Origin: Punica granatum
Lineage: Eukaryota > Streptophyta > Magnoliopsida > Myrtales > Lythraceae
Direction of reading: 5' to 3'
Assembly: GCF_007655135.1 (NCBI RefSeq)
Contig: NC_045129.1
Coordinates: 12,524,001 to 12,588,000, forward strand
Length of the DNA stretch: 64,000 nt
The position numbers and the translations under genes are program-made. The notes under the pieces are model-generated. The model searched no databases and was not told the DNA's origin. It worked only from the letters and a program-made list of their open reading frames with translations. Position 1 is the first letter of the stretch. Every line of letters starts with the position of its first letter. This document shows positions 1 through 10,946 of this stretch, one piece after another.

Positions 1-1078
1 AATCGTGCAAGAAAGCTTCATATTTATCCTCTCTTTGGTACTGTACTATAAACGCTTCATTTGATTGGATTGATCAATAAAACAACGAAAATGAAGATTC
101 CATATGTTATTTTGGTATTTTATGTCGACACTGCAAAAATTTATATAGTCTTTAAGGTAAATTCTGTGCACGAAGTACTCCTCCAGGACTATATATATAT
201 ATACACACACGCAATCTCGCTTTACGGAACCGAGATGTGGATTGTTTTGCCACACATGCACAACATTTTGGGTGGTACATGGCTTTGAAGTGACACACGA
301 TGGACCACAATACGGGCGCGGTGTTGCAAGATTGATTGCACGACTCTAATTTTGCCTCCATGTCCCAACTGCATTTCGTCCCTTCCTCGTTTCTACCTAA
401 TCCTTCTTAATTTTCTAGGCATATGATTTATAACACTGACACAAAATGTGAAAATGATGAGAGAATGAATGATGTTTCATCAAATATGATAATTTTTTTA
501 TTATAACCTTTCATTTTTATGATTCTGAAAGCCTATGATAATTTCCAAGAAGTGGCTAATAGGAGTTATTCTCCTACAACACTCCATCATAACTTGTAAC
601 TTGAATATTTGGGAAGATTGAATATTTTGCAATGAGCACGGCGTCCATTAGTTTGATTGAATATCTAATAATGGACAATTCGTTACATGTCGACCTTGGA
701 AATTCTAAAACTGAATATTGGAAGACAAATTCCTTCCATTAGACTATTATTTCCTGAGATAAAAAATTTCATCTACCTTTTGGGCAGGAACCTCTGAGTA
801 TAAAATTAAGAAATTTTAACTTTTAGTTGGAATTTTAGAAAAAATCTAGGGTAATTGGTGTTAGTAATGATGCTGCCTCCAAAATAAATTGGAACAAGTA
901 TCCAATCAGTATCAATGGCCTATAGTTGAAGTCGAAGTAAATAATGGATGGGAATCTGATTTAAGAGGCAAATGATTGTCCACCATCTATTTGGTTGGAG
1001 TTTTCTTCCCTCCACCCGCCCTCATAATTTTTCTCATGGAATTGTATAATTTTTATAATTTTATAATTTTTCTCACGA
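1..1078. other. AT-rich intergenic DNA, no gene seen
   Basis: No reading frame here resembles a known protein and none has splice-consistent continuation. The sequence is AT-rich with a short TA/CA run near 190-210. I see no gene or recognisable mobile element. Confidence 0.6.
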
Positions 1079-1079
1079 A

Positions 1080-1119
<40 letters not shown>

Positions 1120-1120
1120 T
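1079..1120. repeat. (ATT)n microsatellite
   Basis: About 13 uninterrupted ATT units are read directly, followed by AT-rich sequence that resembles the decayed MITE interiors found elsewhere in the window. Confidence 0.95.
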
Positions 1121-1197
1121 AATATTAATATTATCAATATTAATTATAATCTATTAAAAAATTGTTTGTAATTATGGTTAAGAAATAAAGCATGTGA

Positions 1198-1716
1198 CAA
1201 AAGGATTTACGTCATATGCAGTGGGAGACTCGCGACCACCTCTTTTTTGATTGTTCAGTCACCCAAGGAATTTGGAGAAGTTTGTTGGCTCGAATCGGCT
1301 TACACCGAACACAAGTATGCTGGAGTACGGAATTTCGTTGGATATCCTCTCTTCGAGGCAAGAAGCTTGATGTGATTTGCCTAAAATTACTTTGGACACA
1401 CTACATTTACAGCATATGGTGAGAGAGGAACGCTAGAATCTATCAAGGACAAGCCTCATCTACAGCGGCTATAGTTCGAAAGATCTTTGCAGACGTAAAA
1501 GCAAAGTTATATGTGCTCCCCCAATTCTCTCACAAAATTGTAAATTCTGTCATAGTCCATCACATCTTTTACCCTCTTGATAGTGCTAATAGTTAATCAA
1601 TTTTCTTTTGAGGTGTAGATTGGGAGTTCTTTGATGTTGTTGATGATGTACAGGGTAAATGGTCTCTTGATGTAAATCCTTTTGATTAATGAAAGTCTCT
1701 ACCATTTATCCAAAAA
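1198..1716 (+). mobile_element. 5'-truncated LINE (non-LTR retrotransposon) 3' end
   Basis: The frame from 1216 reads a zf-RVT-type C-terminal tail of a plant LINE reverse transcriptase: an ETRDHLFFDC motif, then GIWRSLL, a KLLWTHYIYSIW stretch and ERNARIYQG. A TGA interrupts the frame between IW and ERN, so the copy is dead. The 3' end carries a short A-run. An 18-bp direct repeat (AAGAAATAAAGCATGTGA) flanks it at 1180-1197 and 1717-1734, which is a classic target-site duplication from target-primed reverse transcription. Only about 0.5 kb of a normally 5-6 kb element is present. Confidence 0.85.
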
Positions 1717-1734
1717 AAGAAATAAAGCATGTGA

Positions 1735-4408
1735 GGGAATTTATTATTAAATTGAAAAATAAGATAAAAAAGTAATGATTGTGTTATTGAATTAAGATAA
1801 AAATAATGAATAGTTGGGAAATTTTAGTATTAAAAAATTAATTGTAATAATAATTAAGAAAAAGTATGTGAGATAATTTATTAATTTATTATTAAATTGA
1901 AGAAAAAGATTAAAAAAATTAATGATTGTGTTGTTGAATTGAGGTACAACTAAGGCGGAGTTAAATGAAGTAGAGTATAATTTACTAAACTAACAAAGAT
2001 CTCTTGTTTGAGGTGGACACATGTCAAACTATCAATTTTTGCCTTTTTTTTACTTTTTTGGATTTAAATGGTTTATAATTGTAAGACATATATATATACA
2101 TATTTTTATATTTTTAATAAATTTTTAAGTGTATATGTACATATTTTTAATATACTAGTAGAAATGCACATGTGTTGCACGTGATTTTTTTTTTTTTGTC
2201 CTTTAGATACTATTAGAGACGTCTATAACTCTTATTCAAAGGTGGTCATAACACTATTATAATTTCCTGGCTTTAGGGACCACCGAAACTTTCATGTGAT
2301 ATTCTTGTTATCTGTTTCATCCTAAGGTGTATTTCCCTTCAACTTCAATATTGCTTCATCGTAAGGAAATGCTTTTTTTTGTTTCCCGTCTAATGCCAAA
2401 AGGAAAAAATAAAATTGAAATTTAACACAATCCTAACATTTAGTTGTTATATTAGTAGAATAATGTAGAACAATTCCTCCAATATTTCAACTACAAAATT
2501 ACTGCAAAATCCAAAAAAATAGTGCGAAAAGCTAACAGTATTTTGTGTAAATTTCAAAATTGCGTTTTATTTGGTGAAACCTTTCATTTTTCGTTATAAA
2601 TAAAATTTGACGCAAACTATGTGTTTTTTGTTGGAATTTCCCCTAAAATTAGAAAGGGAAAGAAAGCCCGAAAAACGCAGATCAAAACTCACCTTCAAAT
2701 CAATGCTACGTAATATAAACATTAACAAAATTAAAATTAGATCCAATAACATTCGATATCTGATTGAAGCCGACAAAGACCTTTTGCCTTTGAAATAAAA
2801 TTTGATTCAATAACACTTAATATTAGATTGAAGCCGTCAAAGACTTTTTGCCTTTGAAATCACTTCTTGTATAATTACTTCTTGCATGGTCAATTGACTT
2901 AATGGAATTTAATATTCCTTTGATTTAACACCCAATGTATGTGCCCGTTCAAGGCAATTAGTTCAGTTGATTTTCTTTTACTGCTTGAAGGGTTATTATT
3001 TTGTCTTAACAAAATTTAAAGCTTTTCTATGCTATATATAATGCATACACAGTGTACGAGTTTTTTGAGTATTGTGAGCCCAAAATTTAGTTGAGTGTTT
3101 ATATTATTCATACAATATACTTTATATTTTTCGGATTGGGTTCTAGTGAGGGAGTATCATGTTTACAGCCACGACTACTCTTCATGGGCATTGTATTCCA
3201 GGGTTGGATAATTCCGTCAAAGCCGCGCTGTAATATTGCGGGGAATTATCTATCTTCGAGAGAGTTTCCTGGAAACGCCTTGCTCACTAATTGTTTTCAA
3301 TTCTTCGTGTTTTTCGTTAAATTATATCTCTTGTTTTGATGTGTTATACAAGTTAAATTTGTTGTACTTGAAATACTAGAATATTAATATTTTTTTGTAT
3401 GAAATTTACTTTCTCTATTTAGTTATCTTTCTCTATATCTCCAAATTTCCACAACAATTTGAGGATAGATAAAATCTCCGTGCAGCATGGTGTTCGAGAT
3501 GTAGAGAACTTTAAGATATATATGATGTGTTTTTCGTTAAACCATTCTTATCGTAATTTAAGAGGCGGGGACTTCGAGATTTTATTTGATTGTAAATCTG
3601 ATGCTTGAAATTATTTGAAAAGTGGTCTTTTAGTTGGATATTGAATGGAAAATGTTTCTGATATTTTTTATTTTTTTTACGTTCTTCAATCATTTTATAT
3701 ATTTTATTGTGGTGAAAATTGGAGAAACCAATAGAACAATGGATGTTTTTTCTGCGTTTTGTTATTCATATGGGTTTTACCGAATCGGTTTCAAAGTTGG
3801 CAAAGGAAATGGTGGCGCGATCCAAGCAAATCGATTATGGAGAAGAGGAGCGAATGACTCGAAAGTATGGATTTCCTGGCAATTTGGGAAGATGACGCGT
3901 CTAGAAGGGAGTATCCAAAAATCAATCATCTCAATTGCTAGAAAACCGAGCATGTGCACAGCGGAAACTTTAAAATAGATAGAAATCAAATTTTTATCGC
4001 AGACTCGTTTTAATAAAAACTTCGAGATCAAATCTTGACATGAAAAATCACCATCTAACGACTAGATAACAATCTATAATGAATCCACAAGAAAAGTTGC
4101 TACATTTATACTTGCGGAATTAGATTTTTTCAATCGATGGATGGAACGGTCCAATTCTCTGGTCTCTAACCTATCCACACGAATGTGTTACCACCAAGGA
4201 TAGCCTCCTCTCGATCCGTCCACTCCAATCTAGGTCACCAAACTCGAACGGAATCACCATGGAGGAAGAGGACCACTTCAAGGATGTCTTGGACAACTCT
4301 GATTCGCCGAATCGAAGCCAAAATAGCTTTCGATCAGGTTTGGTGCAATGGAATTGAATAAGAAATTCGGTATGTAAAGCGATGAAGGGAAGGGTTCGGT
4401 GTTTCCAA
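1735..4408. other. AT-rich intergenic DNA with possible MITE and Helitron relics
   Basis: 1735-2000 repeats short phrases also seen in the MITEs at 18.2 kb and 40.1 kb (for example AATGATTGTGTT followed by ATTGAATT), so the LINE probably landed inside an older MITE. At 2155-2190 a CTAGT next to a GTGCA/TGCAC hairpin resembles a Helitron 3' end on the minus strand, but its other end was not found. The 114-codon frame at 3634-3978 matches no family I know. No gene is supported. Confidence 0.5.
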
Positions 4409-4831
4409 TCTATATCTATATAAAATATAAAAGTTGGAATGATTCTACATATTGTGCGATGTAAGATAAATGAGTTCTTACATTGAGTGACTTTTCATAT
4501 TCCAACGATTTAATGAAGAACATTTGACTTAATATGGTTATGACAGGTTACAATTCATTAAATATAATAAAATACATTTTATGACAGAAGTCGAAAGGTT
4601 TACACAATCTAGTAGAAAAGAGCTTTTGAATTTTTTCCAATCTTTATAAATGTCAGAAATTCCAAAGGAAATTTTGATTAAAAAAATACAAACAGTATGC
4701 AACCAGCTCTCTTTTAAGAAGAGTTTATCAATTAAAAAGGGATAAAGTTGAGAAAATTAAAAATTAACAAATACTATTCACTAATAAAATTTTCTACACT
4801 AATCTGCGCAAGGCGCGGGCCGATCCACTAG
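4409..4831 (+). mobile_element. short non-autonomous Helitron
   Basis: The element starts with TC followed by an AT-rich TATATCTATATAAAATA head and ends with CTAG preceded by a small GC hairpin (TGCGCAAGGCGCG). It sits between a host A (4408) and T (4832), the AT target Helitrons use. No coding capacity remains. All three hallmarks (TC start, hairpin plus CTRR end, A|T insertion) are visible, although the consensus is weak by nature. Confidence 0.65.
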
Positions 4832-5352
4832 TAAGCAGTAGATCAGGTTGGCAAGCAATAATTTTCCTTCTTTCCTTCTATAGAATCAGTAGTAAAGACT
4901 CTAGGGATCAGCAATTCAGGGGCATAATATATGAAGTTCTCAATTAACGGCTCCAAAAAAAAATCATAATTAACTTGTCATCAATGATAACTCTCCTCGG
5001 GGATTAAGAATTCAGTTGTTAGTAAGTTAGTCGGGCCTCGATCCCAGTCATCCACTTCCCCCAATTGGGGTCACCGGTGATCTCAGAGGGTGTCACGACC
5101 CCAATTGGAGGACGGTGATCGAAATCGAGCGGGGTCTCGATTCCAGCGGGTGGGACCTCAATTCCGGCCACCACCCCAATTGGGGTCGCCAGTGACTACA
5201 CCTGCAGGAATCGAGACAATCGCCAAGGATTAATTTCATTGATGATGGGTTTGGATCAGATCCAAGACCACTGTGGCCCTCTGGGTGGTGTTGGCCCGTG
5301 GTCCATGAACCATTGTTTCCAGAGGTTCAGCCCAAAAGATAAATAAATAAAT
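4832..5352. other. intergenic DNA with a GC-rich repeated patch
   Basis: 5030-5215 is sharply more GC-rich than its surroundings and repeats a CCCCAATTGGGGTC-like palindromic phrase near 5070 and 5172, with a diverged half copy near 5100. It resembles the GC-rich cores of the Mutator-like elements in this window, but I could not find its TIRs. No gene is supported. Confidence 0.5.
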
Positions 5353-6546
5353 GGAAATAAAAGTACATTTTTGTCCCCTAAATTCCGAGCTCGGAGCGTA
5401 TTTACCACCATAAACTATAATATTTGTAAATATTTGCCCCTCAATTATGGTGATGGGAATATGTGCCCCATCATTATAACTTTCGTTTATATGGACAGAA
5501 AGATCACGTGACCTGATAAATTTAAAAAAAAAAATCGAAATTTTAAAAAGAAAAAAAGGATAGTTGAGGATCGAACCCTCCTTGACAACCATCCACCCCG
5601 CCGGTTGCATCACCACCCAAAAAAAAATAAAAAAGGAAGGAACATAGAAGGTTGATGGTGGCCCTATTGGTCACTGAAGACCTTATTGGTTGCTAGCAAT
5701 TTCACCGGGCGGGTGGTATTGGCGACCTGTGGAGGGTACGAGCTTGTGTTGACTGCCACCCAACCCAACGAGGTCGTCGGCAAACATGGAGGCCATTGAG
5801 GACATTGTGCAGACTAGAGGTGTACACGGATACTACGTATACCTGAACTGGTCGGAACCTACCCATTAAAGTAGAGTCCGGATAACTTTTATTGAAAATA
5901 TGGTAGGGTTCGAGTATTAAAATACGGAATTGATGAAAACCGGTTTTGATCTTGCATATAGGGCATCCAGAACCGGAACCGAAACCGATATCCGAATCCA
6001 TACAATAATTTCCCTCATTATATATATATATAGTTATATTAAGATATTTTATATTTAAAAAATATAGTCAGTAATTTAAAAAAAATCTCAATCTATGTCA
6101 ACATTTTGTTTTGCTTGATTACTGATTATGAATTAGACATTTTCAATTTTATTTAGCGAGACAAAAATATTGAAAGGTTCTAACATCGTATCCGGAACTT
6201 ATAGTATAATATAGGTTCCGAGTAGATTCCGGTTCCAGGACTCAACGGGGTAGAGTCTGATTCCAAAATCTTGAAAGATGTCTCTTACAGAGTAGGGTCC
6301 AGATATCGTGAAAAAAATAGGGTACTCGGACCGGCACACCCCTAATGCAGATTGATGGTATTTTTCGACGATGTATATGACCCCCTAAATCCACAGAGCT
6401 CTTAACAGCGGTTGGCATATTTGTCCCTCACCATAGTTAAGAAGGAAAAAATTTTCTTGAAAATTAGTTTGGGGAGCAAATGTGCTCCGAGCTTTTTTTG
6501 GATAAAAAATGAGCTTCGAGCTTTAGGGGAAAAGAAGGTTTTTTCC
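5353..6546. mobile_element. foldback/Mutator-like element with long diverged TIRs
   Basis: The left arm (GGAAATAAAAGTACATTTTT, then CCCCTAAA, CGAGCTCGGAGC and CACCATAA) reappears in inverted orientation at the right arm (ending ..CCCCTAAAGCTC read on the minus strand, with CTCGGAGCACATTTG and CTATGGTGAGGG). The arms are roughly 150-200 bp and diverged. No convincing 9-bp target duplication was seen, so the ends are approximate. The interior has GC-rich non-coding sequence and a second, nested element at 5815-6344. Confidence 0.55.
5815..6344. mobile_element. hAT-like non-autonomous element nested in the foldback element
   Basis: The termini are imperfect inverted repeats: TAGAGGTGTACACGG on the left and TAGGGGTGTGCCGG read from the right on the minus strand. 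The flanks GTGCAGAC (5807-5814) and ATGCAGAT (6345-6352) match at 6 of 8 positions, with two transitions, as expected for an aged 8-bp hAT duplication. No transposase frame is present. Confidence 0.6.
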
Positions 6547-9039
6547 TTTAAAAAATGAAAAATGAACAAGCACAAAAGAGGACCCGATCCGTGACCAGTA
6601 AGAAGTCATCTTCATGGCTCATGTCGTACCCTCGCCGATGACGGTGGCAATTCTTGTGGGTCTGCTTGCTGTTGCTCTAGTGATAACTTAATTAACCCCT
6701 TCCTTGACGCAGAGGTCCATCGCCCTTTCCTTTCTTGACATTGAGGTCCAACACCGGCCACCACCGCCCATCCGAGGTCATCGACCACCTTTGGGCACTC
6801 CAGCTACCTTGCTGGAGTAGTTCGTTGGGCCATTGTTGGTCCTCTCCCCCGTGTGAATGGCAACTTTTGTAAATTTGAGATGAGATGGGGGCACTTTTCC
6901 TTTTTTCTTAAAATATTATATCAATCTGTCTTTATAATCTTTTAATAATTTAATCCACCCTAATACCAAACTCTATCCTAATACTAGAGTATCCAAACAC
7001 CCAAAATGATTTTCCCATTTCCATCCCACCTTTTTTCCCAACCATCAAACATAACATATCGTTTGCTTAGCAGTTGGGCAGAAAATTATCAGGCCACCTT
7101 TTATTAGAGTAATTACAATCGAGTGAAGTGCTTGAAAATCGGTTAGAACCATGAAGAAGAACGAAAGAACAACATGACAGATAGAATTGAGATTACCGGA
7201 TATTATTATAACTAGTTAACTTGGACAACGCTTGTGCCTCGTTGCGAAAAGGGAAATTTAAGATTTACAACTTTCCTATTTTCTTTTCAGTGTGCATTGT
7301 GGTATCTGAAACCATTTCAAGCTTGGTTGACCCATTAAGGGATTAAGGGATAAATCTTTCGGTGCACTAAAATTTTCCTAATTTTAGTTATTTCTTCCAT
7401 GATAATACATTTTATGTTTAATGTAACACATTTTTTAGTTATTTCCTAATCTATGTCTACATTTTATAAAAAAACAAAGTCATGAGTGGAATTCGCACGC
7501 CGTCACATCATTAAAATTATAAAATGGAGTTCCATTATATATTGATTTTGTTATTTAAACCTTCTGATCCTTATATATATATGTGTATATATCGATTCCT
7601 TTTGCATATGTAATAAAATATATTCCTTTTGTATTACTTATAAGAACTTCGTCAGTTAACTTATGTAAATAATATATATATATATATATATATATTATAT
7701 AAGAATTCGTACGCCGTCACATCATTAAAATTATAAAATGGAGTTCCATTATATATTGATTTTGTTATTTAAACATTCTGATCCTTATATATATATATAT
7801 GTGTGTGTGTGTCGATTCCTTTCGCATATGTAATAAAATATATTCCTTTTGTATTACTTATAAGAACTTCGTCAGTTAACCTATGTAAATAATATATTAA
7901 TTTAAATGTATCTAATTTCTTATTTGGATTTAATTATAGAAAATTTTTGTACTTGATATATCTTTTAATGATTTTAAATCACATATAACTGGAAAAGATT
8001 TACAATAAAAATATATAATAGTAAATGCATATATTTCTACTCCAATTATGTATATATTATTATAGAATTTTAAATATTATATTTCCTTTTATTGAACTTA
8101 AATATCTATTATGTTGACTATAAATATGTATTAATTTTATACCGTTCGAGTTCTTCTATAAGCAACAATCTATTGATTCCTGAAATAGGACAATTTCTTG
8201 TATTTCTTCACTATTTGTTCGGAACTTCGCACGTCCTGCTCCAATTCAAGTAGTGGAAGATTCGATGAACTCCATAGATTCTACTACAAAACGAGATAAT
8301 TTCTTATACCAAATGGTGTAATCCAATAAAAAAATAAATCAAAAAATAAATCAAAATAAGAAAACTGATGTTATTAAATAATTATCTATCAAAACATATA
8401 TTGAATATTTAGAATCTAAAAGTGAAGAAATTACTTCCCTACCTCGTTTACATCTTATAACAACTAAGTTTTGCCTATTTACATATGTAACCCTCCTTTA
8501 ATAATGATAAAAATTTTATTAGAATGAAAAGTTTTGATAAAAAAAGAAAAGCAACCAATGGAGTTCTTAGTATAGCATGAGAATTGTAAAAGGAAAAACT
8601 ATACAATCTACCGAAAAAATAAAAATCTGCCAAAAAAAAAGGAAAAATTATATAGAAGGATATCTCTGAATATTTATATAATTATTTAATTCTCTTTTAA
8701 ATAATCAATTCAAAAAATTGTGGACAAAAAATTTAAAAGATTACTAGATGAAAGATGAGGTGGATTAAAATCCTATTGGTATTTAGATTTTACATGAAAA
8801 GAAAATCATCATCATACCAATCTCACTGTAAATTTATGCGAAACAAAGATGTTTTTCCTCTTTTTGTTCGACAATAATTTCTTATAAAAAGTAGAACACA
8901 TAAGCATTTGAATTTTAAAAAAAAAAGTGACGGCAGATGTCCTCCTCAGAAAACCAAACATTCATTTTTTATTGTATTGTTGGAGATTATTGTAAGGTAT
9001 TTGATCTAAGAGGGATACACATGAAAACTTTTAAAAGTA
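6547..9039. other. intergenic DNA, no gene seen
   Basis: 6590-6860 is another GC-rich patch of the kind found in the TIR element cores, followed by very AT-rich sequence. 7489-7898 contains a direct duplication, listed separately. Frames are short and broken. No host gene is supported. Confidence 0.55.
7489..7898. repeat. direct duplication of about 190 bp
   Basis: Two near-identical units (about 7489-7680 and 7703-7898) both begin GAATTCG(C/T)ACGCCGTCAC and both end with CGTCAGTTAAC then TATGTAAATAATATA. They are separated by a TA dinucleotide run. A few substitutions and a TA-length difference separate them. I see no coding content. Confidence 0.9.
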
Positions 9040-9048
9040 TATTGAAAA

Positions 9049-10271
9049 GAGTAAAATGCAATTTACCTCTCAACTTTTGAATTAAGTAGCAAAGTGTTCC
9101 CGACCTTTAAAATTTTGCAATATACCACCCGACCTACTTAAAGGTAGGTAACATGCACCATCGCCTGCTTTTCCAATTACTTTTCTCGCTAGAAATCAAT
9201 TTGCTAATTTCAGATTTTAGAGGTAATTTTAAAAAAATGAAAATAAAAGTTTAAAAAAAAAAAGAACCAAAACACGTCAAATCTAGAGACAGAAATTGGA
9301 GGAAGAGAAGGGGCCAGTGGCAGGTGGCAGGTGGCCGGAGGCCTCTCAAGCCACCGGCAACCTCGCTTGGTGCGGTAGTGGCCTGCAAGCAGCCACCGCG
9401 CCACCCCCTTCTCTCTCGAAATCTCTCTCTTGTATTCTCCTCCAAACCGAAACCAAAACGAAAAAGTCGATGGATGATGTTCTAAAGGACTTGTTTTGTT
9501 CCCCATGTTCTGAGATGATCGGGCACTACATCTTAACCTCCCATTCATGAACCATCGACTATGGAAGTTAGATGGCCTTCCCTTCACCCGTGAAATCAAC
9601 CCCAGATCAATCCCATTCACCAAATACGTTCTCAGTGAATTTCTCCCATGCTGCAATGTGCATGTAATTTGGATAAAAATCAATTCTTTTTCCTCCATAC
9701 ATGTTCGTACGAGAGCAAAGAATATAGAGTGAGAGAGTGAGAGCACTTATATTCAATGGACCTCTGAAGGAGCTCAGCATCTCCACTTACAGGCAGTGGG
9801 GAAGAGGGTGTTGAAGAGTCTCGAGTGGGACGATGGAGACGATGGATGTAGACCATTCGAAGGACAGGGGCACTTTGATCTCGAATGCCTGCATGGTTTC
9901 GATTTCGAGGAGGATGAAGAGAGAGATTTGAGGACGGAAGGGGTTAATGGCAGCTCGTCGTTGGTAGCCTGAGAAACCTTCGACAACCTGCCATTCTCTT
10001 TCTCCGCTCTCTCTGTCTTTGTTTCGACGTCTGGATTCTTTCTTTTTTCTTTTAATTTCTGAATTTTTTTTAATTTTAAAATTATTTTCTAAAATCGAAA
10101 ATTAATAAATTAATAAAAAAAATTGATTTTTAGCTGGAAAGTGATTGGAAAAGTGAGCAAGGGTGCACGTTACTTATTTAAAAAAGGTCAGGTTATACAT
10201 TGCAAATTTTCAGAGGTTGGGGGCACTTTTCCATTAGGCTTGAAGGTGGGCAGGCAAATTGCATTTTACTC
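9049..10271. mobile_element. Mutator-like element (non-autonomous, GC-rich core)
   Basis: Long TIRs of roughly 180 bp start GAGTAAAATGCAATTT on both strands. A perfect 9-bp direct repeat, TATTGAAAA, lies at 9040-9048 and 10272-10280, the duplication length diagnostic of Mutator-like transposition. The core (about 9290-9990) is GC-rich and contains several open frames. One plus-strand stretch in the region 9780-9970 is rich in Asp/Glu and could be captured host sequence, but I do not recognise the donor. No transposase is present. Confidence 0.85.
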
Positions 10272-10335
10272 TATTGAAAATACTGAGAGTAACGTGAATT
10301 GGTGATGGTTGAACGAAAAAAATGGATAATTGAGA

Positions 10336-10787
10336 CCAGTGTTATCAGAACAGATCGAGGCATGGGTTCATGGGTTCAACCGGGGATTCGATGGGTCGGA
10401 CCGATTCTTAAATTAAAAATTAAATAAATCTTATATTATTAGGGAAAAATGATTATTAATGATATTATCCTATTAGATAGTTGAAAAACGTATAAGAATT
10501 ACTTTTAAACAAGTACAAAAATTGTTCATTGTCATAAAAGCATTAAAATGTGGAAATAAAATAGCAAAAATGGTTGGTTAGCTAATTGGTTAATGCGTGA
10601 GTCTAGAAGTAATGGAACTTTTGAATTCAGTTGAAAACCGGTCGATTTTAGTATAAAATGGTTCGGTTCAATTGGTTCATGGGTTCAAACATGCATTTGG
10701 GTCTTTAATAGAACCGAATCGGATAGGGTGTCGGTTCCCAATTCGACCGGTTGAACGGGCCGGTCCAGTTCGGTTTTGATAATAGGG
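10336..10787. mobile_element. hAT-like non-autonomous element
   Basis: The ends are inverted: CCAGTGTTATCAGAAC on the left, and CCCTATTATCAAAACCG read from the right on the minus strand. The subterminal region repeats CGGTTC / GAACCGG motifs, as is common in this plant family. ATTGAGA directly flanks both sides (10329-10335 and 10788-10794), consistent with a hAT-sized duplication that has lost or changed one base. No coding capacity was seen. It begins only about 55 bp after the neighbouring Mutator-like element's duplication. Confidence 0.65.
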
Positions 10788-10946
10788 ATTGAGATAGATG
10801 CCATGAGAATAAAGTTTTAACTAATTGACACATGTGCATTGCACGGTATATTTTTATATTGAATGTTTAACATATATGATGTACAAATGGATATAGATAT
10901 AAAGAAAAAATTATATAATAAAAAACATATATTTTATCAAGTAGAC

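Noticed and set aside
5558..5600. tRNA-like GGATCGAACCCTCC phrase
   Set aside because: No cloverleaf can be built around it; the resemblance is limited to the T-loop motif.
9210..9746. A 178-codon minus-strand frame as a host gene
   Set aside because: It lies wholly inside a Mutator-like element with perfect target duplication, has no recognisable domain and no splice context.
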